NCBI GenBank assembly: GCA_937901525.1
Contig: CALDHX010000051.1
Coordinates: 1 to 51,016 of the forward strand
Source of the DNA: an uncultured Bacteroidales bacterium
GTDB lineage: Bacteria; Bacteroidota; Bacteroidia; Bacteroidales; P3
DNA: 51,016 nucleotides
Reading direction: 5' to 3'
Shown: piece after piece, positions 8,427-15,334 of the stretch
Layout: every line of letters starts with the position of its first letter
Position numbering within the stretch: position 1 is the first letter of the stretch
Position numbers and translations under genes: made by a program
Notes under the pieces: model-generated
Told to the model about the DNA's origin: nothing
What the model saw: only the letters and a program-made list of their open reading frames with translations
Database searches by the model: none

Positions 8427-9734
8427 TTATATCAGGTTTGCATTATTTTCTACTTTTATTTTTGCAAAATAGTTTAAATCAAGATACTTTTGAGATAAAT
8501 CTCTCACTTGATTAGGAGTTATTGTTTTTATTGTATTAATAAAATTTTTATAGTAATCGTATTGACATTCTATTTTCTTTAAATAAGAATATTTATCTGC
8601 TTTATCAAAAACTCCATCTAAACTTCTTATACAATCTCCTATTAAATAATTTTTTACTTGCGATAATTCGTTTTCTGATACTAAATCGTTTTGCAATATA
8701 ATTATTTCTTTTTCTATTTCATCTAATGTTTCCTGAGCCTTATCTGCTTTTACATCTGCTGCAATTGATAAGACGGAAGCATATTTATAAGCAAAAAGAT
8801 TTGCAGATATACCGTATGTATAACCTTTATCTTCTCTTATATTCATCATTAAACGAGATCCGAAGTAACCTCCAAGCAAACATACTACAACACTAAAAGG
8901 TAAGAAATCTTCTCTGCGATGATTCAACCCAACACAACCCATTCTTATACTCGCTTGTGCAGCTGAGGGCTTGTTGATTGTTTTTAGTTGAACTTTGTTT
9001 GAATTTTCAATCGATATTGTATAATCTATTAAATCCTGATTAGATGTTTTTTTACCCCAACTTTCTTTTCCAAAATATTTTTCTAATTCCTTTATAAAAT
9101 CCTCAGAATAATTTCCCGACAAAACTATCTCACATTGACTTGAAGTATAGAAATCATTATAAAATTCTTTAACATCAGAGGGTGTTAGCTTATCAAAGTC
9201 CTCCCTTTCTCCAAATAATGACAAAGGATGTTGTGAAGGAAATACACTTCTATAAAACTCTTTATAAGCAATCATTGAAGTTTTTTGAGCATTTATATCA
9301 AAATTCTGCTTTTGTTTTGAAATATAAACCTCAAATTCCCTTTCCGAGTAAGTTGGTTGTTTGATTATTTGTTCTATAAGAGGTAAAAGATATTGTTGAT
9401 ACTTCTTTAAGAAATAAAAAACCAAACTTGAAGAATCTCTATCGGAAACTCTTTCTACGTATGCAGCGTAATAATCTAACTTATCTGCCACTTCTATTGC
9501 AGACAACTTACCACAACCCTCTGTTATAAGATTTGAAGTAGCCGCAGAAGCGAAAAACTTTTTTTGATTCACACTTCCAGCATTTGCAAAAAGAAATTCT
9601 AAACGAATAATCTCCGAATCCTTATCGTGAAAACAAGTTAATTTAACTTCATTATCAAAACAATGAAGCATATCTGCTTTACAATTTAAATCTATATCTA
9701 CATTTAATAATTGAGGTAAGTTGTTAATCATCAT
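8427..9734 (-). CDS. M16 family (insulinase-like) protein, non-catalytic type
   Basis: A 435-residue protein with the two-lobed M16 fold: N lobe 1-215, C lobe with the R/Y pair region SRLMMNIREDKGYTYGISA near 300. The zinc motif HxxEH that active subunits carry near residue 60-70 is absent; the segment reads NQKKFFASAATSNLITEGCG. It thus resembles the inactive partner of M16B pairs, yet no catalytic partner is adjacent. No signal peptide is visible. The start at 9734 is followed by a second in-frame ATG; either could be used. Lies 12 bases after the TonB-dependent receptor gene. Confidence 0.85.
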   Translation of the reverse strand: MMINNLPQLLNVDIDLNCKADMLHCFDNEVKLTCFHDKDSEIIRLEFLFANAGSVNQKKFFASAATSNLITEGCGKLSAIEVADKLDYYAAYVERVSDRDSSSLVFYFLKKYQQYLLPLIEQIIKQPTYSEREFEVYISKQKQNFDINAQKTSMIAYKEFYRSVFPSQHPLSLFGEREDFDKLTPSDVKEFYNDFYTSSQCEIVLSGNYSEDFIKELEKYFGKESWGKKTSNQDLIDYTISIENSNKVQLKTINKPSAAQASIRMGCVGLNHRREDFLPFSVVVCLLGGYFGSRLMMNIREDKGYTYGISANLFAYKYASVLSIAADVKADKAQETLDEIEKEIIILQNDLVSENELSQVKNYLIGDCIRSLDGVFDKADKYSYLKKIECQYDYYKNFINTIKTITPNQVRDLSQKYLDLNYFAKIKVENNANLI

Positions 9735-9746
9735 TCACTCTTTTTT

Positions 9747-12173
9747 TTAAAATTCAATAGTTAATTTAGCATTTAATTGGAATGGAGTTAAATAATTTGG
9801 CACCCCATAGTATTTATTATTATAATCAGCTACCCAAAAATAAGACACAACATTCTTATTAGAGAAAACATTAAAACATTCTACATTTACCCATATTTTC
9901 TTAAAATATCTAAGAAAATTATTTTTTGCCCAAGAAGAATTTTCATCTTTTATTCTAAATGTAAAAGCAATATCAGCTCTTAAATAATCGGGCATACGAT
10001 TTGTGTGCATATATCTTGGAGTATTTGGTGCTCCAAAAGGATAACCATTTCCATAATTAAAACTTAGATACGCTCTTATAAAAGGCATATTAGGAATATA
10101 GTCTTGGAAACTAATACTTATGTTATATAATTGATCTGTTGGGCGAGGTATATAACCTTTTCCATCTTCTTGAATATCTTCTTCTGTATTCATTAAAGAA
10201 AAACTCAACCAAGAATCTATGCCTTTTATCATTTCTCCAAACAAACGCACATCTATTCCTCTTGCATAGCCTATTGCATTATTCTCTGCCATATATCTTA
10301 ATTGCACATTATCTAAATAATATGGATTTATATCCCATAAATATTTATAATAGGCAGATGCCATTAATTTAAATGGACGTTCTAACATCTGAAAATTCCA
10401 ATCAGAAGAAAAAACAAAATGCAAACTCTTTTGACTCAATACATCGGAATGAAGATTACCATTTTCATCTCTCAATTCCTTGTAAAAAGGACTTTGTCCA
10501 TATATTCCACAAGCAAAACGGAAAAGAATATCTTGTTTAATATTTGGTTTAAAACTCACACTTGCACGAGGTGAAGGCAAAAATTCCTTATTATAATCCC
10601 ACCACTGTGCTCTTAGTCCTAAATTTGCATACCATTTACCATAATCTTTTGCAAAAATCCATTGTTTTTGCAAATAAGCTGATAAACGAGTAGATATTAT
10701 TAAGTTATCAGACTTAAATACATTGTTTAACATTGGTGAAAAAACTCCATCAAATACACCTATGCTATCAAAAATAGAAGGAATGCTATATCCAGAGCTA
10801 TCTACCATTTTCCATTCATTAACTCTATCGTCAATCAACTCATATTGCCATTTCAAACCCCATGATAAATTTCCATTATCATATATCTTCACTCCCTTAT
10901 GTTCAATATTGTATATATTTGCAGCAAGATTATTTCTCGCATGTTCAATATAAGTCCCTATTCCTCTTTCCAAACCTTCGTCATCTCCAAATCCTAAGCC
11001 CGTTTCCGAAAGATAATATTGTCCTTGTATATCATAATTTACTTTTTCATTTGTATTGAAGGCTGAACTTATTAGCTTTAAAACAATATCTTTCTTAGGT
11101 TTATAAGTAAACATTAAAGCTCCAAATACAGAAGAAAACCTATCTAATTCTTGTCCGTCAAAATAAACTTTCAATTTCAACATTTCGTAAAAATTACCAA
11201 AAGATGTTTCTCTTGTTTCTGGAACAAAATTATATTTATTATCAGCAATATTTCCCAAAAAGGCAATTTCTGTTTTTTCATTTAAATCGTATGTCAAATA
11301 AAGTTGAAAATCATTAAAAGTAGGATTGTATTCTCCCTGAGTATCTAAGGAATTTAAAAGATACTTATTAGTCTTGCGTCTATAACCCATTTGATAAGTA
11401 AAGCGACTACCTATTAATCCTTCCAAATGAAAGCTTGCTCCTAATAATCCTAAGGAAACATTTCCACCAAACTCTTGTGGTTTACGGTATCTTATATCTA
11501 AAACAGAAGACATTTTATCTCCATATTTTGCATCAAAACCTCCTGAGGAGAAAACAATATCGCCAACCATATCACTATTGACAAAACTCAATCCTTCTTG
11601 TTGTGCATTTCTTACAAGCAAAGGACGAAATATCTCTATATCGTTTACATAAACAAGATTCTCATCAAAATTTCCTCCTCTTACAGAATACTGAGAGCTT
11701 AATTCGTTATTAGAAGAAACTCCGTCCAAAGTTTTCAAAAGATTCTCTACTCCACCCGTAGGACCAACGGCATTTTTTGCCCAATCAGTAGAAATTCTTG
11801 TTACACCTTCAACCCTTGAATTATCTCCCTTAATTTCTACCGTACCAAGCGTTTCAGACTTTCGTTTAAGAGTAAAATCCAATTGTCTTTTTTCGTCTTT
11901 TTTAAGCTTAATTGTAAGTTGCTCAGTAGAATACCCCATAAAACTTACAACAAGTTTTAAGTCCTTATCAATAGGTAAAGAAAGGCTATATTTTCCAGAA
12001 GCGTCAGTAGTTGTACCTATTGGTTTATCTAAATTAACAACACCAATATTAACTAATTCAAGGGATTTTCCATTTTCATCTACAACTCTTCCGCTTATAA
12101 TTGACTTATTTTGGGCAAAAGAAAAAAGAAAAAAACAAACAAATGATATATATATTACTATCTTTCTTAACAT
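9747..12173 (-). CDS. TonB-dependent outer-membrane receptor with carboxypeptidase-like N domain
   Basis: An 808-residue outer-membrane transporter. Order: signal peptide (1-20, ends FSFAQ), CarboxypepD_reg-like domain 24-105 (ISGRVVDENGKSLELVNIGV), plug domain about 120-225 (DGVSSNNELSSQYSVRGGNFDENLVYVNDIEI), then a 22-strand barrel ending in LTIEF with the usual terminal Phe. It draws energy from TonB-ExbBD to import a ligand that cannot be named from sequence. No SusD partner follows, so it is not a classic glycan PUL. First gene of the operon running to 5014, with a strong promoter at 12203-12233. Confidence 0.9.
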   Translation of the reverse strand: MLRKIVIYISFVCFFLFSFAQNKSIISGRVVDENGKSLELVNIGVVNLDKPIGTTTDASGKYSLSLPIDKDLKLVVSFMGYSTEQLTIKLKKDEKRQLDFTLKRKSETLGTVEIKGDNSRVEGVTRISTDWAKNAVGPTGGVENLLKTLDGVSSNNELSSQYSVRGGNFDENLVYVNDIEIFRPLLVRNAQQEGLSFVNSDMVGDIVFSSGGFDAKYGDKMSSVLDIRYRKPQEFGGNVSLGLLGASFHLEGLIGSRFTYQMGYRRKTNKYLLNSLDTQGEYNPTFNDFQLYLTYDLNEKTEIAFLGNIADNKYNFVPETRETSFGNFYEMLKLKVYFDGQELDRFSSVFGALMFTYKPKKDIVLKLISSAFNTNEKVNYDIQGQYYLSETGLGFGDDEGLERGIGTYIEHARNNLAANIYNIEHKGVKIYDNGNLSWGLKWQYELIDDRVNEWKMVDSSGYSIPSIFDSIGVFDGVFSPMLNNVFKSDNLIISTRLSAYLQKQWIFAKDYGKWYANLGLRAQWWDYNKEFLPSPRASVSFKPNIKQDILFRFACGIYGQSPFYKELRDENGNLHSDVLSQKSLHFVFSSDWNFQMLERPFKLMASAYYKYLWDINPYYLDNVQLRYMAENNAIGYARGIDVRLFGEMIKGIDSWLSFSLMNTEEDIQEDGKGYIPRPTDQLYNISISFQDYIPNMPFIRAYLSFNYGNGYPFGAPNTPRYMHTNRMPDYLRADIAFTFRIKDENSSWAKNNFLRYFKKIWVNVECFNVFSNKNVVSYFWVADYNNKYYGVPNYLTPFQLNAKLTIEF

Positions 12174-12202
12174 TAAAACTGTATTTTACACTTTATAATT
12201 AG

Positions 12203-12233
12203 CAAAAATACAAATTAAGTCAAATATAACAAA
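12203..12233 (-). promoter_or_regulatory. Promoter of the TonB-dependent receptor operon
   Basis: Reverse strand TATTTTTG (12203-12210) with TTTG (12230-12233) exactly 19 bases upstream, matching the Bacteroidota consensus. The -33 TTTG is part of the first copy of the 21-bp repeat array. Confidence 0.75.
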
Positions 12234-12334
12234 GAAAAAAGAAAATAAATCAAAGAAAAAATAAAAAAAATCAAAGAAAAAATAAAAAAAATCAAAGAAA
12301 AATTTTAAAAAATCAAAGAAAAATTTTTCTAATT
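12230..12334. repeat. Five-copy 21-bp repeat array, CAAAGAAAAA family
   Basis: CAAAG begins at 12230, 12251, 12272, 12293 and 12314, exactly 21 bases apart. Units are CAAAGAAAAA followed by A/T-rich 11-mers; units 2 and 3 are identical. The array fills the gap between the MuiA-like gene and the receptor operon and supplies the -33 box of the receptor promoter. Two helical turns per unit would phase the A-tracts and bend DNA (inference). Confidence 0.9.
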
Positions 12335-12336
12335 CT

Positions 12337-13932
12337 TTAATTTAAATTAAGGGTTGTGCCTTTTGGGTATTTTGCTTGGTATTTTACTCTTAGTTTTAAC
12401 TCTTCTTTTGCTTTTAATTCTTTCTTCCAAAGCAAAATTCCGTCTTTATCCAACTCTGCTCCTTGAATATCTATTGGCGTAATAATGATTTCAGGATTGT
12501 GATGTATGATTGGAATTTGGTCTTCTATTTCTAATTTTACTATGTTTTCACTATTGTTTTTGATTACAATGTCTATTTCCACCGTTGTTTCTAATGTTTT
12601 TGAGAAAACATTTTTTTCAGGTGTTGTTTTATGCACTTTTCTTTGCACGGCTATCTTTTCATCTACTCCCGCCGACAAAACAAGGGTGTCAGTCTGCGTT
12701 TCAGAAGGAGAAAGCATAGTTGTAGATGTATATTTGTTGTCATGATAAATATTACATTGTGCATCTATCAAGTTAAGGCTTTGCCAATTAGGAATAAGTG
12801 CTTGAAGGTATGCTTTATTTGTTAGTTTTGGACGTATGATGTATTTATATTCTATCTTAACATCTTGGGTTAGTATATTGATTGTTTTCTTTTGAGATGT
12901 TGAAGGAAGGGTTATTTTTCTATCTAAATGAAATTCTCTTCCAACTAAGCCTGATGTAATGATTTCTGCCTCTTCTTCCTTAACTAAACCAACGCTTTTA
13001 GATGCCATTTTTAAGAATCCGTCTCTGTTTGAAGCAGTATTTGCAACGTATGGCGAAAGTTCAGGTAAGAAAGTATTGTTTCCTATGTTTTCATTACTGA
13101 AAGAAAGGTTCACATCTTGCCAATCTTCACACGAAAGTTGATAAAGATTTGCTTGAAGGGCGATTTGATTATCATTTGTGTTTGAGTTAATTTTCAAATC
13201 GTAAACAGGGTTCCAATTACTTGCAATAACAGGATAAGAATATTTTAATTCTGCTTTGTCTATTGCTTGTTTAGAATAGATTTCTACTTTGATTGTATAG
13301 TTTTTTTCAGTATTTGAAAGCAATTCTTCTGAATATTCTTGTTGGAATAATTGTTTTTGTTTTTCTAAGGCTTTGTGTTGTTTTTCTAATGTAGCGAGTT
13401 GCTTTTGTTGAATGCGTAAGTTCTTTTTCAATTCCGTCATCTTAGTTTGATAATACTCCAAGGCTGATTTCATTTTCGCCACTGTATCTATTGTTTGTGG
13501 GCTGGAAATTGGCTGGAAGTTATCAAGTGCAGCGATTTGTCTTTGAGTTATTTGTATATTCTCTTTGACTACGGCTATTTTTTCTTCACTATTAAGGATT
13601 GAGTCTTGAAGATTAGTATAGTATTGACGCTTTGACTGTGGCAAGGTGGCAACATAGTCTTTGTAGTCTTCGTTGTATTGTAACAAAGGATTGTAACTGA
13701 TTATTTGAAAGTCTTTATTGGTTTGAAAATGCAAGCCTTCTGTATATAGTCTTGGAGAATTGTCTTTTATATAGAAAGTATTATCTCCTTTTTTCAATGA
13801 CACCTCTGCGGTTTTCTCTATTAAAGCCATTTGAGGATATACAATCACATTTTCTATCTTCGCTTTTAGCGTTTGCGCATTAAGAGTTTGAATTGCGAAT
13901 ATAAGACTCAATGCAGTTACAATCCTTTTCAT
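12337..13932 (-). CDS. MuiA family protein (DUF4140/DUF4139)
   Basis: A 531-residue exported protein of the mucoidy inhibitor A family. Signal peptide 1-19 (ends QTLNAQ); DUF4140-type beta domain about 25-110 (KIENVIVYPQMALIEKTAEV); coiled coil about 110-205, rich in K/Q/E; DUF4139 domain from about 215 (KVEIYSKQAIDKAELKYSYPV, then SNWNPVYDLKI) to the end. The family's role is unknown. The C-terminal tail ends GTTLNLN. Lies 5 bases after the His/Lys-rich gene, so co-transcribed with it; the 21-bp array begins just past its stop. Confidence 0.85.
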   Translation of the reverse strand: MKRIVTALSLIFAIQTLNAQTLKAKIENVIVYPQMALIEKTAEVSLKKGDNTFYIKDNSPRLYTEGLHFQTNKDFQIISYNPLLQYNEDYKDYVATLPQSKRQYYTNLQDSILNSEEKIAVVKENIQITQRQIAALDNFQPISSPQTIDTVAKMKSALEYYQTKMTELKKNLRIQQKQLATLEKQHKALEKQKQLFQQEYSEELLSNTEKNYTIKVEIYSKQAIDKAELKYSYPVIASNWNPVYDLKINSNTNDNQIALQANLYQLSCEDWQDVNLSFSNENIGNNTFLPELSPYVANTASNRDGFLKMASKSVGLVKEEEAEIITSGLVGREFHLDRKITLPSTSQKKTINILTQDVKIEYKYIIRPKLTNKAYLQALIPNWQSLNLIDAQCNIYHDNKYTSTTMLSPSETQTDTLVLSAGVDEKIAVQRKVHKTTPEKNVFSKTLETTVEIDIVIKNNSENIVKLEIEDQIPIIHHNPEIIITPIDIQGAELDKDGILLWKKELKAKEELKLRVKYQAKYPKGTTLNLN

Positions 13933-13937
13933 AACAT

Positions 13938-15266
13938 TTATCTGCTAAGTTTCTTTTCTGTTTTTGCTTTTGTATTAGTGCTTTTTGTAGCCTTATTTGA
14001 TTGAGTGCTCTTTGTATTTTTTGAAGGCTTTGTTGTCTTATTATTAGTCTTAGTATTTTTTGTTGATTTTGACGTAGTTGTTTTAGGCTTTTTGTTATTT
14101 GAAGGCTTCATTTCTTTGTTTGTAGGTTTGGTTTCCTTGCTTGGTTTTACATCCTTATTAGTTGTAGGCCTTACATCTTTGTTTGCTGGTTTAACCTCTT
14201 TATTAGTTGTAGGTTTTGTTTCCTTGTTTTGAGGTTTAACTTCTTTATTTGGCTTTACATCTTTGTTCGCTGGTTTAACCTCTTTGTTTGCTGGTTTTGT
14301 TTCCTTGTTTGTTGTAGGCTTTACTTCTTTGTTTGGTTTAATCTCTTTATTAGGTTTAACTTCTTTGTTAGGGTTCATTGTTGAGAAAGGAACTATTTGC
14401 TTTGAAGTTGTAATTTGACCTTTACCTTTATTTTCTTTTTCTGACTCTTTTGAAATTTCCTTAGCACGAGTCATTACTTCATTATTTGGTTTTGAAAGTT
14501 CCTTGCTATCAAATACTACATTTGGACGTTCTTTCTTAAAATTACTTTCCAATGTTGTTTCTTTTGGACCTTCTTTTAAGTCTTTTATTTCATCAGATGA
14601 GAAATATTCGTCATAATTAATATTTTTATAACTATCTCTTGTTATTACTCCACCGCCTGTTGTTATATTTGGATTCAAATTTCCTGTTTCGCCTCTTCCT
14701 GTTACGTGTCCGTTACTGTGAGTTATGTTTCCGTGATTGCCATTGTTGTGAGGGTGATGATTATTGTGCGAACCATGGTGTGGAGGTTTATGTCCGTGAG
14801 GGTGATTGTAATGATGATTATGACGAGAGCAATAAGCAGCAAAATAACCATCATAATAACCGTTAGCATATCCACTTGCGTATGCAAAATTTGTGTTATA
14901 TCCAAAGCTAAAACTCCAACCGAAATAAGTGAAATAGAAGAATTCCCAATAATCATCGCAATTATCTATTACCATTAAAGCATATTCTCTTGCTTTTAAA
15001 GAATAGTGAACCGCTGCACTACGACAATTTCTTCTATAAAGGTCATACGCATAATCATTATAATAAACAGCTTTTGAAAGATAGTGTTCATTCCAAAAAT
15101 CATAAGTAAACGCTATATCGTATGCTTGGTCTATTATGTAAGCTGTTTTGTTTATTACATTCTTTGTGTAAGAACGTGAATACCTTCTTGCAAATGTATC
15201 ATTTGTTACTAATAAGGTTGATATAAATACAAATGCTACAACTAACAAATTCAAAAATTTTTTCAT
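13938..15266 (-). CDS. Exported protein with His-rich region and NKEVKP repeats
   Basis: A 442-residue protein not matched to a known family. Signal peptide 1-26. Residues ~30-130 form a Tyr/Ala-rich folded part (AYDIAFTYDFWNEHYL; YNDYAYDLYRRNCR). Residues ~145-190 are His/Asn/Gly-rich (HGHKPPHHGSHNNHHPHNN), suited to binding metal ions. Residues ~290-442 are a basic tail of degenerate 6-9-residue repeats (NKEVKP, TTNKEVKP, ANKDVKP) turning into Lys/Thr/Ser/Asn-rich sequence; Lys-rich tails may bind peptidoglycan, nucleic acid or LPS (inference). The longer ORF starts with TTG; ATG at 15266 begins a proper signal peptide. Confidence 0.75.
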   Translation of the reverse strand: MKKFLNLLVVAFVFISTLLVTNDTFARRYSRSYTKNVINKTAYIIDQAYDIAFTYDFWNEHYLSKAVYYNDYAYDLYRRNCRSAAVHYSLKAREYALMVIDNCDDYWEFFYFTYFGWSFSFGYNTNFAYASGYANGYYDGYFAAYCSRHNHHYNHPHGHKPPHHGSHNNHHPHNNGNHGNITHSNGHVTGRGETGNLNPNITTGGGVITRDSYKNINYDEYFSSDEIKDLKEGPKETTLESNFKKERPNVVFDSKELSKPNNEVMTRAKEISKESEKENKGKGQITTSKQIVPFSTMNPNKEVKPNKEIKPNKEVKPTTNKETKPANKEVKPANKDVKPNKEVKPQNKETKPTTNKEVKPANKDVRPTTNKDVKPSKETKPTNKEMKPSNNKKPKTTTSKSTKNTKTNNKTTKPSKNTKSTQSNKATKSTNTKAKTEKKLSR

Positions 15267-15334
15267 AACATTCAATTTTTATTGGTTAATATCTATATAT
15301 TAGACATTTTTTTTAAGGAATTATTACTTTTTTT

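Noticed and set aside
12230..12334. CRISPR-like regular spacing
   Set aside because: Units abut each other at 21 bp with no unique spacers, and no cas genes are near; it is a tandem repeat array.
14639..14978. Overlapping ORFs on both strands opposite the His-rich region
   Set aside because: They mirror the low-complexity His/Asn codons and lack a start context or family match.
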